Assembly: GCA_963794415.1 (NCBI GenBank)
Contig: CAWCDI010000001.1
Coordinates: 868,001 to 932,000 of the forward strand
DNA: 64,000 bases
Reading direction: 5' to 3'
Source: CAVPTL01 sp963794415
GTDB lineage: Bacteria > Actinomycetota > Thermoleophilia > Gaiellales > JAICJC01
Positions 1 through 8,484 of this stretch are shown piece after piece (the first letter of the stretch is position 1; each line of letters opens with the position of its first letter). A model generated the notes under the pieces. The model was given only the letters and a program-made list of their open reading frames with translations. It ran no database searches and was not told where the DNA came from. A program made the translations under genes and the position numbers.

Positions 1-2
1 TC

Positions 3-428
3 ACCACCCAGCAGACCGTCACCACCAACACGCCGGGCTCCTCGTCGCAGGGCTCAACGGGAGGCGCAAGCTCCCAGCAGAGCAGCACGGGCTCCTCGAC
101 ATCGACCAAGACGAAGAAGCACACCGCGACGCATCCCACGTTCACCGTCAGCATGACGGCCACCGACAAGTGCTGGATCACGGCCAACACCGGATCCTCG
201 TCGGGCAAGGAGGTGTCCTCGACGCAGGGCACCGGGCTCGGCGGCTACATGATCGACCCGGCCGTGGATGCGACAGTCGCGTTCACCTCCAAGTGGCCCG
301 TGGTCATCACGGTCGGCGCGCCGGGCAGCATCACGATCTCGGTCAACGGCAAGGTCACGCCGCTGCCGGCGGGAGCGGGCGCCGGTACGCCGATGACCGT
401 GACCAGCAAGGGCCTCACAGTCGGTTGA
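3..428 (+). CDS. RodZ-like protein, C-terminal part (5' end outside window)
   Basis: The reading frame is open from the window edge, so only the C-terminal 141 residues are seen. A Ser/Thr/Gln-rich linker with a KTKKH basic patch (about residues 1-45 of the visible part) leads into a beta-rich domain. That domain starts at a CWI tripeptide and ends in the pattern G-x-I-x-I-x-V-N-G, typical of the periplasmic DUF4115 domain of RodZ-type helix-turn-helix membrane proteins. RodZ links the MreB cytoskeleton to cell-wall synthesis. The position just upstream of cinA-recA is common for this gene in Gram-positive genomes. The stop overlaps the cinA start (TTGA), implying co-transcription. The N-terminal HTH and membrane segment are not visible, so the assignment rests on the C-terminal fold and context. 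Confidence 0.6.
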   Translation, partial: TTQQTVTTNTPGSSSQGSTGGASSQQSSTGSSTSTKTKKHTATHPTFTVSMTATDKCWITANTGSSSGKEVSSTQGTGLGGYMIDPAVDATVAFTSKWPVVITVGAPGSITISVNGKVTPLPAGAGAGTPMTVTSKGLTVG

Positions 429-1714
429 GCGAGGCGCCGACCCGCCCGACCGCAGCGGTGCTGCTCACGGGAAACGAGCTTCTGCGCGGGGTCATCTCCG
501 ATCTGAACTCGTCGCACCTTGCACGCGACCTCGAGCTGCGCGGCTTCTCGGTGGAGCGGTCGCTCACCGTCGGTGACGGCCTCGACGCCATCGAGCAAGG
601 CCTTCGGGAGCTCGTCTCCGGCCACGACCTGGTCGTCACGTCCGGCGGCCTGGGGCCGACCCATGACGATCGCACGGTGGAGGCCATCGCCCGCATGGCA
701 GGGGTTGACCTGGTGGTGGATCACGGCGTCCTCGACCAGGTGAACGCGTGGACGGCCGAGGTCGCCGAGCGAAACGGCTTCGACCCGGGCAGGTTCGCCG
801 CCGGCAACCTGAAGCAGGCGCACATCCCCGCCGGCGCGTCGGTGCTGGGGCTCGCGGGCACGGCTCCGGGCCTCGTGCTGGACGTGGGGGAGGCGACGGT
901 GGTGGTGCTCCCGGGCGTGCCGTCGGAGCTGCGGCGGCTCTGGAGCCTCGCACCGCAGTTCCCGCGCCTCCAGCCGCTCTTCGGCCGCGCCCGGCCGCGC
1001 GCGCGAAACCTGCTTCGCACCTACGGCATCGGTGAGTCCCACGTGGCCGACATCTTCGCGGAGGTGGGCGGCGATCCCGAGGGCGTGGAGACCTCGATCT
1101 GCGCCCGGCGGTTCGAGATCGAGATCGACATCCGGTCAGCCGAGGGCGCCGAGCCGGCCGGGGCGGCGCTCGCCGCAGCCATGCGCCGCGAGCTCGGCGA
1201 GTACGTGTTCGCCACCGACGAGGCCACGATCGCCGAGATCGTGCTCGACGCGGTGCGCTCGCGGGGCTGGACGCTCGCGACGGCGGAGTCGTGCACCGGC
1301 GGCGAGATCGCCCGCCGCCTCACGGACGTGCCGGGCAGCTCCGACGTCTTCACGGGGGCGGTCGTGAGCTACTCGAACGAGATCAAGCACGCTCTCCTGG
1401 GCGTCCCCGACGAGGTGCTCGCCACGCACGGCGCCGTCAGCCCGGAGACGGCGGCGGCGATGGCCGCCGGCGCCCGTTCGGCGCTCTCGGCCGACGTTGC
1501 CGTGTCGGTCACCGGGATCGCCGGCCCCGGCGGCGGCACCGACGAGAAGCCGGTGGGCCTCGTCTACATCCATCTCAGCACGCCCGCGGACGAGGTCGGG
1601 CGGGAGTACCGGTTCTCCGGCAGCCGCGCGATGGTGCGCGAGCGGGCGACGACGGCGGCCATGCAGCTAATCCGCGCGCAACTCGGCACAGGCCCGCAAC
1701 ACCTCACCCCTTGA
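425..1714 (+). CDS. cinA: CinA family protein (competence/damage-inducible, nicotinamide-nucleotide amidase type)
   Basis: The 429-residue protein has the two CinA domains. The N-terminal MoCF-biosynthesis-like domain starts at AVLLTGNELL and has a TSGGLGPTHDD loop near residue 72. The C-terminal CinA domain has its ATAESCTGG signature near residue 286, followed by SVTGIAGPGGG. The family converts nicotinamide mononucleotide to nicotinic acid mononucleotide and/or hydrolyses ADP-ribose. The chosen start is TTG at 425, which overlaps the preceding stop by four bases and gives a standard N-terminus; the open frame further upstream is not conserved. The gene directly precedes recA, the classic cinA-recA arrangement. 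Length is normal for the family. Confidence 0.9.
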   Translation: MSEAPTRPTAAVLLTGNELLRGVISDLNSSHLARDLELRGFSVERSLTVGDGLDAIEQGLRELVSGHDLVVTSGGLGPTHDDRTVEAIARMAGVDLVVDHGVLDQVNAWTAEVAERNGFDPGRFAAGNLKQAHIPAGASVLGLAGTAPGLVLDVGEATVVVLPGVPSELRRLWSLAPQFPRLQPLFGRARPRARNLLRTYGIGESHVADIFAEVGGDPEGVETSICARRFEIEIDIRSAEGAEPAGAALAAAMRRELGEYVFATDEATIAEIVLDAVRSRGWTLATAESCTGGEIARRLTDVPGSSDVFTGAVVSYSNEIKHALLGVPDEVLATHGAVSPETAAAMAAGARSALSADVAVSVTGIAGPGGGTDEKPVGLVYIHLSTPADEVGREYRFSGSRAMVRERATTAAMQLIRAQLGTGPQHLTP

Positions 1715-1748
1715 TCGCCGTCCGACCGGCCGTCTAGAGTTCTCCAAT

Positions 1749-1762
1749 CGAACGCGTGTTCG
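1749..1762. promoter_or_regulatory. LexA/SOS box upstream of recA
   Basis: CGAACGCGTGTTCG is a perfect 14-bp palindrome matching the Gram-positive/actinobacterial SOS box pattern CGAAC-N4-GTTCG. It lies about 30 bp upstream of the likely -10 element and 86 bp before the recA ATG, as expected for LexA repression of recA. Confidence 0.85.
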
Positions 1763-1772
1763 TGTCCGGGTT

Positions 1773-1799
1773 TTGTCTGACGGGCCGGGCACCTACACT
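1773..1799 (+). promoter_or_regulatory. Probable recA promoter
   Basis: A TACACT -10-like hexamer sits at 1794-1799. TTGTCT (1773-1778) lies 15 bp upstream; a 17-bp spacing would instead use TTTTGT (1771-1776). It is placed between the SOS box and recA. The -35 assignment is tentative. Confidence 0.4.
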
Positions 1800-1847
1800 T
1801 TGTCCCATTGCGTCTCGGCGCTCAGTGCGGCCAGGAAGGTGATTCAC

Positions 1848-2942
1848 ATGGAGAAAAAAGAAGAGGCTCTGGACGCGGCGGTCAGCCAGATCGAGCGTCA
1901 GTTCGGCAAGGGCGCGATCATGAAGATGGGGGATGCGTCTCCCGTCGATATCGACGTCGTCTCCACCGGTGCGCTCTCGCTCGACCTCGCGCTCGGCATC
2001 GGCGGCCTCCCGCGCGGACGCGTCGTCGAGGTGTTCGGCCCCGAGTCCTCGGGCAAGACGACGCTCTGCTACCACGTCATCGCAGAGGCGCAGCGCAAGG
2101 GCGGCCTGGCCGCATTCATCGATGCAGAGCATGCGATGGACCCGAGCTATGCGCGCCGCATCGGCGTGAACGTGGACGATCTCCTGCTGTCGCAGCCCGA
2201 CAACGGCGAGCAGGCGCTCGAGATCGCCGAGATGCTCATCCGCTCCGGCGCGCTCGACGTGCTGGTGATCGACTCCGTGGCCGCACTGGTGCCACGGGCC
2301 GAGATCGAGGGTGAGATGGGCGATTCGCACGTCGGCTTGCAGGCACGCCTGATGAGCCAGGCGCTGCGGAAGATCGCCGGTAACCTCAACCGCACCGGCA
2401 CCATCTGCATCTTCACCAACCAGCTGCGCGAGAAGATCGGCGTGATGTTCGGCTCGCCCGAGACCACCACCGGCGGCCGTGCGCTCAAGTTCTACTCGTC
2501 GGTGCGGCTCGACATCCGCCGCATCGAGACGCTCAAGGAGGGCACCGAGGCCGTCGGCAACCGCTGCCGCGTCAAGGTCGTCAAGAACAAGGTCTCACCG
2601 CCGTTCAAGCAGGCCGAGTTCGATATCGCGTACGGCGAGGGCATCTCCTGGGAGGGCTCGGTGCTGGACGTCGCGCTCGAGAAGAAGGTCATCACGAAGG
2701 CCGGCTCGTACTTCTCGTTCGGAGACGAGCGGCTCGGACAGGGCCGCACCAACGTCAAGGCGTTCATGGTCGAGCATCCCGACGTCACCACCAAGGTGCT
2801 CGAGGGCATCCAGGCGGCGATGCCCGATACGGTCGTGCCAATCCGCGAGCCGCGGGAGCATCCGCCGGTCACCATCCCGCAGGACGTGGCTGATTCGGCC
2901 GAGGTCTCCGAGCACTCGCTGAGCACGCAGAACTCCAAGTAG
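1848..2942 (+). CDS. recA: Recombinase RecA
   Basis: The 364-residue protein is unmistakable RecA, the ATP-dependent strand-exchange protein that also triggers LexA self-cleavage. Visible marks are the Walker A motif GPESSGKTT at residues 64-72, the Walker B strand ending LVIDSVAAL, the L1/L2 loop region with GDSHVGLQARLMSQALRK, and FTNQLREKIGVMFG. The C-terminal tail is acidic. The start is the ATG preceded by AGGAAGG at 1832-1838; the upstream in-frame extension is not conserved. An SOS box lies upstream, and recX follows 16 bp downstream. Confidence 0.98.
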   Translation: MEKKEEALDAAVSQIERQFGKGAIMKMGDASPVDIDVVSTGALSLDLALGIGGLPRGRVVEVFGPESSGKTTLCYHVIAEAQRKGGLAAFIDAEHAMDPSYARRIGVNVDDLLLSQPDNGEQALEIAEMLIRSGALDVLVIDSVAALVPRAEIEGEMGDSHVGLQARLMSQALRKIAGNLNRTGTICIFTNQLREKIGVMFGSPETTTGGRALKFYSSVRLDIRRIETLKEGTEAVGNRCRVKVVKNKVSPPFKQAEFDIAYGEGISWEGSVLDVALEKKVITKAGSYFSFGDERLGQGRTNVKAFMVEHPDVTTKVLEGIQAAMPDTVVPIREPREHPPVTIPQDVADSAEVSEHSLSTQNSK

Positions 2943-2958
2943 CCCAGCACGCCCGCTG

Positions 2959-3570
2959 GTGCCTTCGGTACGCGCACTTCGTCGCCCCTCGGCGTATCCG
3001 GCACTGGTCGATGTCTGCCTGACAGACGGAGATCAGTGCCGGGTGCACGAGCGGCGGCTGCTGGAGTTCGATCTGACGGTCGGCACGCCGGTGACCGGCG
3101 AGACGCTCGGCGAGCTGCAGCGCTGCGCGGGCATCGACGCCGCAGAGCGGCGCATGGTGGGGCTCATCGCGCGGCGGGCTCGGTCGGAGGCCGAGATCCG
3201 CGACCGGCTCGAGACCCTCGGCATCGATGAGGCCGCCACCGCTGACATGCTCGAGCGGTTTCGCAGCATCGGGCTGCTCGATGACCAGGCCCTCGCCGAG
3301 GATGTCGCCGACCGCACGCGGCGGCGCGGTCATGGGGAGCTTCGCACGCGAAGCGATCTGCGGCGGCTCAGGGTCGAGCCCGACGTGGCGGCCACCGTGC
3401 TGACCGCAACCCCGCAGGAGCAGCGGGAGCAGGCAGAGGCGGCCATCCTGAAGCGGTTCGGGGAGATTCCCGCCGAACCGGCCGGCCTGTCGCGCGCGTC
3501 GGCGTTCCTTGCCCGCCGCGGCTACGACGCTGACACCGTCGCCGCCGTGCTGCGCCTCGATCTGGACTGA
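2959..3570 (+). CDS. recX: Regulatory protein RecX
   Basis: The 203-residue protein starts at GTG 16 bp after recA. The RecX family pattern is clear: repeated three-helix units, with LIARRARSEAEIRDRLETLGI early and LLDDQALAEDVADRTRRRGHGELRTRSDLRRLRV in the middle. The final unit contains FLARRGYDADTVAAVL. RecX binds RecA filaments and limits strand exchange, and it is usually co-transcribed with recA, as here. The N-terminal 40 residues (beta-rich, before the first helical unit) are typical of actinobacterial RecX. No unusual feature was seen. Confidence 0.9.
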   Translation: MPSVRALRRPSAYPALVDVCLTDGDQCRVHERRLLEFDLTVGTPVTGETLGELQRCAGIDAAERRMVGLIARRARSEAEIRDRLETLGIDEAATADMLERFRSIGLLDDQALAEDVADRTRRRGHGELRTRSDLRRLRVEPDVAATVLTATPQEQREQAEAAILKRFGEIPAEPAGLSRASAFLARRGYDADTVAAVLRLDLD

Positions 3571-3586
3571 CGCCTCTGCCGGCAGA

Positions 3587-3616
3587 TTGCGTCGCGATTG
3601 CAGATCCGGGTACGAT
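3587..3616 (+). promoter_or_regulatory. Candidate promoter for rny leader
   Basis: TTGCGT (3587-3592) and TACGAT (3611-3616) are separated by 18 bp in the recX-rny intergenic region. Initiation here would give a leader of about 200 nt before the rny start at 3827. Confidence 0.45.
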
Positions 3617-3649
3617 GATTCCATCGTGTGAACTCTGATGAGCGGCTGT

Positions 3650-3666
3650 CCCGGCCTCGAGCCGGG
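3650..3666 (+). other. Hairpin in rny 5' leader
   Basis: CCCGGC, a five-base loop, then GCCGGG forms a 6-bp GC-only stem inside the 256-bp recX-rny intergenic region. There is no following T-run, so it is not an obvious terminator. The rest of this gap shows no open gene; it ends with the rny ribosome binding site AAGGAG at 3816-3821. Confidence 0.35.
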
Positions 3667-3826
3667 GGCTATCCCGGCCTCACTCGTCGCGGTTCGCGTC
3701 CCAGCTTCGTGTTCGCGGAGCCGATGCGAGCGGTGACCGGTGGATCCGGGCATCACCAGGGAACACGCTGGATCTATTGACTTTCAGCCCTCCGTCCGGG
3801 GGGCAAAAATACTCGAAGGAGACGCG

Positions 3827-5356
3827 GTGGAGACTCTTCTCATCCCGCTCGCGCTCGTTGTCGGAATCGCCGCGGGATACGTGGTGCACAGCCGTATGGG
3901 CGCTTCACGGCTGTCGGATGCACAACGGGAGGCCGACAGGATCCTGCAGGACGCCAATCGCGAGGCTGAGGCCCAGATGAAGGACGCACGGGTCACGGCG
4001 CGAGAGGAGCTCCTGGCGCAGCGGTCAGACAGCGAGCGTGAGATCTCGGATCGTAAGGCCGAGGTGGCGAAGCTCGAGGAGCGGGTGGCTGCCCGCGACG
4101 CGGCGGTCGAGGCCAGATCCGAGGAGCTCTCGCGGCGCGAGCAGTCCATCTCGGATCGCGACGCGCACGCCAAGCAGCTCCAGGAGGAGCTGAAGGCGGC
4201 TCGCGACTCCGAGCTCACCGAGCTCGAGCGCATCTCCACGGTGACCGCAGCCCAGGCACGCGAGATGCTGCTGGAGCGGACCGAGGAGACCAGCCGTAAG
4301 CAGATGGCAAAGCTCGTACGCGCCGTGGAGGAGGAGGCCAAGCTCGAGGCCGACCGGCGCGCCCGCAACATCCTCTCGGTCGCGATCCAGCGGGTCGCCT
4401 CGGGGCATACGGCCGAGACCACGGTGTCGGTCGTCCAGCTGCCGTCGGACGACCTGAAGGGCCGGATCATCGGCCGCGAGGGGCGAAACATCCGCGCGCT
4501 CGAGAACCTCACCGGCGTTGACATCATCATCGACGACACGCCGCAGGCAGTCGTGCTCTCGGCGTTCGACGGGGTGCGCCGCGAGATCGCCCGGCTTACC
4601 ATCCAGAGCCTCATCGCCGACGGCCGGATCCATCCCTCGCGCATCGAGGAGATGTACCACCAGGCCAAGACCGACATCGAGCAGAAGATCGTCGAGGCGG
4701 GGGAGCGGGCATCGCTCGAGGCAAACGTGCACGGCCTGCACCCGGAGCTCATCAAGGTGCTCGGCCGGCTCCACTACCGCACCTCCTACGGCCAGAACGT
4801 GCTGAAGCACTCGGTGGAGTGCGCCCACCTGGCGGCCATCATGGCGGCGGAGCTCGGCGCGAGCCAGAAGACGGCCCGCCGTGCGGCGCTCCTGCACGAC
4901 CTCGGGAAGGCCGTCACCCATGAGGTGGAAGGCCCGCACGCCGTCATCTCGGCACAGCTCGCCAAGCGCTATCGCGAGAGCCCCAGCGTGTGCCACGCAA
5001 TTGAGGCCCACCACTACGACGTGGAGCCCCAGACCGTCGAGGCGGTGCTCGTGATCGCGGCCGACGCGGTGTCGGCATCGCGCCCCGGCGGCCGCGGCGA
5101 GAACCTCGAGAACTACATCCAGCGGCTGGAAGCGCTCGAGGAGATCGCGACCTCCAAGAACGGCGTCGAGCGCTGCTATGCGATGCAGGCGGGACGCGAG
5201 GTGCGCGTGATGGTGCGGCCCGAGGAGATCGACGACGACACGGCGGTGCTCCTGAGCCAGGAGATCGCCCGCGAGATCGAGGACAACCTCGAGTACCCGG
5301 GGCAGATCAAGGTCACCGTCATCCGCGAGTCACGAGCCACCGAGATCGCCACGTGA
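3827..5356 (+). CDS. rny: Ribonuclease Y
   Basis: The 509-residue protein has the full RNase Y architecture. An N-terminal membrane anchor (about residues 4-20, LLIPLALVVGIAAGYVV) precedes a long charged coiled coil (about 25-190). A KH domain with GRIIGREGRNIRALE starts near 211, and an HD phosphohydrolase domain has LLHDLGKAVTHE near 355. RNase Y is a membrane-bound endoribonuclease that initiates mRNA decay. The start is the GTG six bases after AAGGAG; this puts the membrane helix right at the N-terminus, as in other RNase Y proteins. The open frame extends 29 codons upstream but lacks family similarity. The next gene starts 67 bp downstream. Confidence 0.95.
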   Translation: METLLIPLALVVGIAAGYVVHSRMGASRLSDAQREADRILQDANREAEAQMKDARVTAREELLAQRSDSEREISDRKAEVAKLEERVAARDAAVEARSEELSRREQSISDRDAHAKQLQEELKAARDSELTELERISTVTAAQAREMLLERTEETSRKQMAKLVRAVEEEAKLEADRRARNILSVAIQRVASGHTAETTVSVVQLPSDDLKGRIIGREGRNIRALENLTGVDIIIDDTPQAVVLSAFDGVRREIARLTIQSLIADGRIHPSRIEEMYHQAKTDIEQKIVEAGERASLEANVHGLHPELIKVLGRLHYRTSYGQNVLKHSVECAHLAAIMAAELGASQKTARRAALLHDLGKAVTHEVEGPHAVISAQLAKRYRESPSVCHAIEAHHYDVEPQTVEAVLVIAADAVSASRPGGRGENLENYIQRLEALEEIATSKNGVERCYAMQAGREVRVMVRPEEIDDDTAVLLSQEIAREIEDNLEYPGQIKVTVIRESRATEIAT

Positions 5357-5362
5357 GGGGAT

Positions 5363-5379
5363 TTACAGAAGCCTTACAG
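5363..5379. promoter_or_regulatory. Direct repeat TTACAG-N5-TTACAG, candidate OmpR-type binding site
   Basis: Two TTACAG hexamers at 5363-5368 and 5374-5379 are exactly 11 bp (one helical turn) apart. Winged-helix OmpR/PhoB regulators bind this geometry. The site is about 45 bp upstream of the 5424 gene, which is followed by an OmpR-type response regulator. That suggests autoregulation. Confidence 0.4.
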
Positions 5380-5423
5380 CACGGCTGTAGACGGATCGCA
5401 CACCCTCGCCAATACTGAGAATC

Positions 5424-5882
5424 ATGAGAAGGGTCACGGGTCTACTGGTGGTAAGCCTCCTGGCGCTCGGCACTGCGGCCTCGGTCGCGACAGCATCGCC
5501 GAGGCAGCTTCTGGCGAACTGCACCAACTGCGGGTACGTCTCGGCGCACGGCACGGGCACCATCACCGAGCGCGCGACGAGCGGCATCGGCTTTGCAACC
5601 GTCAACCACGGTTCCATCGCCATCCGGTACGGCCGCACGAAGGTGCACGGCGCGTCGAGGCACCACTGGAACCGATCGCTGCATGCCATGGTCTACACCG
5701 GGAAGCGCATGTCGTTCACCGGCACCGGAGCGTTCTGGGTACGCATCCAGGGGCAGATCTCGAACTTCGGTTCGACCGCCCGCGCGAGCGTTACCCTGCG
5801 TGGGTCGGGCGTCTACACTCTGAACAACGGTTCACGCAGAGCGTGGTCGCACTCCCCCCACACGTACGCAGTCCGGTGGTAA
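5424..5882 (+). CDS. Small secreted protein, unknown function
   Basis: The 152-residue protein begins with a clear Sec signal peptide: MRR, a hydrophobic core over about residues 4-22, and cleavage near ASP at about 25. The mature part is beta-rich, with Gly/Ser/Thr and aromatic residues and a CTNCG motif just after the signal that could form a disulfide. I do not recognise a named domain. It is the first gene of an apparent operon: its stop is 3 bp before the TTG of the response regulator. An envelope protein in a two-component operon could be a target or an accessory sensor, but this is inference only. No strong Shine-Dalgarno is visible; AATACT at 5411-5416 may be a -10 element close to the ATG. 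Confidence 0.7.
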   Translation: MRRVTGLLVVSLLALGTAASVATASPRQLLANCTNCGYVSAHGTGTITERATSGIGFATVNHGSIAIRYGRTKVHGASRHHWNRSLHAMVYTGKRMSFTGTGAFWVRIQGQISNFGSTARASVTLRGSGVYTLNNGSRRAWSHSPHTYAVRW

Positions 5883-5885
5883 ACC

Positions 5886-6575
5886 TTGGCGGAAAAAATT
5901 CTGATCGTCGAAGACGAACGCAACATTGCCTCGTTCGTCTCGATGTATCTGAAAAAAGAGCGCTACGCGGTTGATATCGCTCGCGACGGCGCGGAAGCCC
6001 TCGCGAAGTTCGAGAGCGTCAAGCCCGACCTGATGGTGCTCGATCTCATGCTGCCCGACATGGACGGGCTCGAGATCTGCCGCCAGATCCGCACCACCTC
6101 GGACGTGCCGATCCTGATGCTCACCGCCCGCGACGACGACGTGGACAAGATCGTCGGCCTGGAGGTGGGGGCGGACGACTACCTGACCAAGCCGTTCAAC
6201 CCGCGTGAGCTGGTTGCCCGCATCAAGACCATCCTCCGCCGGTCGGCGACCACCGCCCGGCGCCCGCAGGAGGCCGCGATGGAGCACGGCAACGTGCGCA
6301 TCGACGCCGGCCGCCGCGAGGTGACCGTCCGGGGGGAGCAGGTGCAGCTCGCGCCGAAGGAGTTCGACCTGCTGTGGGAGCTGCTCGATCACCGCGGTCT
6401 CGTCCTCACCCGAGACCAGCTGCTCGAGCGGGTGTGGGGCTACACCTTCGCGGGCGATACCCGCACCGTGGACGTGCACGTGCGCCAACTCCGGCGTAAG
6501 CTCGGCGACGACTGTCCGGTAGCCACCGTCTGGGGCGTCGGATACAAAGTCGCAGACGATGCTTCGCTCACTTAG
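5886..6575 (+). CDS. OmpR/PhoB-family response regulator
   Basis: The 229-residue protein starts at TTG. The receiver domain (about 1-120) has the acidic pair E9-D10, phospho-acceptor D53 in LMVLDLMLP, T in LTARDDD, and the TKPF lysine near residue 102. The C-terminal winged-helix DNA-binding domain (about 130-225) has LAPKEFDLLWELL, RTVDVHVRQLRRKLG and the WGVGYK hairpin. It should act as a cytoplasmic transcription factor phosphorylated by the kinase encoded next, whose ATG lies inside this gene's 3' end (17-bp overlap). The paired TTACAG repeats upstream of the preceding gene are a plausible target. Confidence 0.93.
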   Translation: MAEKILIVEDERNIASFVSMYLKKERYAVDIARDGAEALAKFESVKPDLMVLDLMLPDMDGLEICRQIRTTSDVPILMLTARDDDVDKIVGLEVGADDYLTKPFNPRELVARIKTILRRSATTARRPQEAAMEHGNVRIDAGRREVTVRGEQVQLAPKEFDLLWELLDHRGLVLTRDQLLERVWGYTFAGDTRTVDVHVRQLRRKLGDDCPVATVWGVGYKVADDASLT

Positions 6576-7977
6576 GGCCCGACTCGCATTCCTCTTCGTC
6601 GGCACGCTGCTCCTCGCGACAGTGATCGCCGGGGCGGTGGTCGTGAGCCTCTACCAGTCCTACAGCCGCGACCAGACCGTGAAGACCCTCACGATGCAGG
6701 TCAACGGCGTCGCCGCCTACTACGGCCACGCGTGGGACTCGGTGTACAACAAGCAGAAGCAGGTGCAGCTGGTCTCGCCCTCGGACTTCGAGGAGGCGAC
6801 GGCCGCACACCTCTACTTCACCGGCCCGCAGATGTTCAACGGCCAGGGTGCCCAGAACCCCAATCCGGCGAAGGGGAACATCCCGCCGGAGACCGTGACG
6901 ACGCTCAAGGAGAACGACCGCAAGGTGGTGGAGTTCCACTCGATGGACGCTCCCGAGAGCGGCAAGCTCATCGGCGTGGCCGCACCGGTCTACGGCAACG
7001 GCAACCCGATCGGCCTCGTCGTCCTCGCCAAGCCCCTGACCGACGTGAACAACGCGTGGAAGAACGTCCTCGGCCTGGTCATCATCGGCACGCTGATTGG
7101 CCTTGCAGTGGCGTTCGTGCTGGCCACGTTCGTCTCGCGCCGCATCACGCGGCCGCTCACGCTCATCGGCACGGCGGCCGACCGCGTGGCCCGCGGCGAT
7201 CTGGATGTGAACGTCGTCTCCGAGAAGACCTCCGACGACGAGCTCGGCCAGCTCGCCACGCGGTTCCAGGGCATGGTGGACCGCCTCCGCGAGATCGACG
7301 AGCTCGAGCGGAACTTCCTGATGCGCGTCACCCACGAGCTGCGCACGCCTCTCACCGCCATCTCGGGCCACGTGCAGGCGGTCTCGGAGGGCATCGTCGA
7401 GCCCGAGGACATGGATGACTCGCTCACGGCGGTGAACGAGGAGGTGCGCCGGCTCGAGCGGCTCGTGAACGACCTGCTCGACCTGACCCGCCTGGAGGCC
7501 CACCAGTTCAGGGTGGTGCAGGAGGAGGTCGGCCTCGAGGCGCTCCTCGAGCAGGCCGCCGCCGGCTTCCGCGAGATCGCCCGCGCCAACGAGGTCGATT
7601 TCGACACCACCACCGCTGCAGCGCCCACGGTGATCACCGACGGCGACCGCGTGCTTCAGATCGTCAACAACCTCCTGGACAACGCCTTCCGCTGGACGCC
7701 GCGCGGCGGCTCGGTGAAGCTCGCCTGCATCACCTCGAGCGGCGTCGCCGCGATCACGGTGACCGATACCGGCCCGGGCATCTCGCCGTCCGACCACGAG
7801 GCCGTGTTCCACCCGTTCTACAGCCGGCGGGGTGAGGGCGGCACCGGCCTGGGGCTCTCCATCGCGCGCGAGCTGGCATCCGCGCTCGGCGGCCGGCTGA
7901 CCGTCACGAGCGAGCCGGGGGAGGGGTCGACGTTCACGCTCTCGCTCCCGCGCAAGCGCCGGCGGCTACGCCGATAG
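6559..7977 (+). CDS. Sensor histidine kinase (HAMP-HisKA-HATPase)
   Basis: The 472-residue membrane kinase has a TM helix at about residues 9-31, an extracytoplasmic sensor domain of about 140 residues, and a second TM helix at about 170-190. A HAMP linker follows (SRRITRPLTLIGTAADRVARG). The HisKA domain has His259 in THELRTPLTAISGH. The catalytic domain has N-box NNLLDNAFRW, G1 DTGPGIS and GGTGLGLSIARELASALGG. It autophosphorylates and passes phosphate to the overlapping response regulator. The sensor domain resembles no ligand-binding family I can name. The end overlaps the convergent macrodomain gene by 12 bp. Confidence 0.93.
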   Translation: MLRSLRARLAFLFVGTLLLATVIAGAVVVSLYQSYSRDQTVKTLTMQVNGVAAYYGHAWDSVYNKQKQVQLVSPSDFEEATAAHLYFTGPQMFNGQGAQNPNPAKGNIPPETVTTLKENDRKVVEFHSMDAPESGKLIGVAAPVYGNGNPIGLVVLAKPLTDVNNAWKNVLGLVIIGTLIGLAVAFVLATFVSRRITRPLTLIGTAADRVARGDLDVNVVSEKTSDDELGQLATRFQGMVDRLREIDELERNFLMRVTHELRTPLTAISGHVQAVSEGIVEPEDMDDSLTAVNEEVRRLERLVNDLLDLTRLEAHQFRVVQEEVGLEALLEQAAAGFREIARANEVDFDTTTAAAPTVITDGDRVLQIVNNLLDNAFRWTPRGGSVKLACITSSGVAAITVTDTGPGISPSDHEAVFHPFYSRRGEGGTGLGLSIARELASALGGRLTVTSEPGEGSTFTLSLPRKRRRLRR

Positions 7978-8484
7978 GCTGAGCTTCGCCTGCGCGGCCC
8001 GGTACGCCGCCAGATCGTCGTCGGAGAAGAGCACGAAGCGGATCAGGCCCACGCCGGGCGCGCGCTGGCCGGCGGCCCAGGCCGACGCCAGGGCGATGGT
8101 GGATGCCCGCGTCACCGGAAACCCGTAGATGCCGGTCGAGATCGACGGAAACGCGACCGATTGGCAGCCGAGCCCGGCCGCGGTCTCGACCGAGCGCCGA
8201 TAGGCCGACGCAAGGAGCTCGGGCTCGCTCTCCTTGCCGCCCCGCCACACGGGGCCGACGGCGTGGATCACGTAGCGCGCCTGCAGATCGCCTGCGCCCG
8301 TCGCAACGGCATCGCCCGGCCTGCAGCCACCGGCGCGGCGGCACTCCTCCATGATCGCCGGGCCGCCCGCGCGATGGATCGCGCCGTCAACCCCGCCGCC
8401 GCCGGCCAGCGCCGGGTTCGCGGCGTTCACGATCGCGTCCACCACCTGCAGCGTGATGTCGCCGCGCACCAGCTCGAGCTTCAC
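7966..8484 (-). CDS. Macrodomain protein (ADP-ribose binding/O-acetyl-ADP-ribose deacetylase type)
   Basis: The 172-residue protein is a single macro domain of the YmdB/MacroD type. It has GDIT, then VDAIVNAANPALAGGGGVDGAIHRAGG (the catalytic NAAN and GGGVDGAIH loops) and SISTGIYGFP (the second phosphate loop). Such enzymes hydrolyse ADP-ribose esters, for example removing ADP-ribose from aspartate/glutamate or deacetylating O-acetyl-ADP-ribose. The GTG start overlaps the stop of the LacI-family gene by four bases (GTGA), so the two are one transcription unit. A much longer open frame upstream is an artefact of running through the regulator gene. Confidence 0.88.
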   Translation of the reverse strand: MKLELVRGDITLQVVDAIVNAANPALAGGGGVDGAIHRAGGPAIMEECRRAGGCRPGDAVATGAGDLQARYVIHAVGPVWRGGKESEPELLASAYRRSVETAAGLGCQSVAFPSISTGIYGFPVTRASTIALASAWAAGQRAPGVGLIRFVLFSDDDLAAYRAAQAKLSLSA

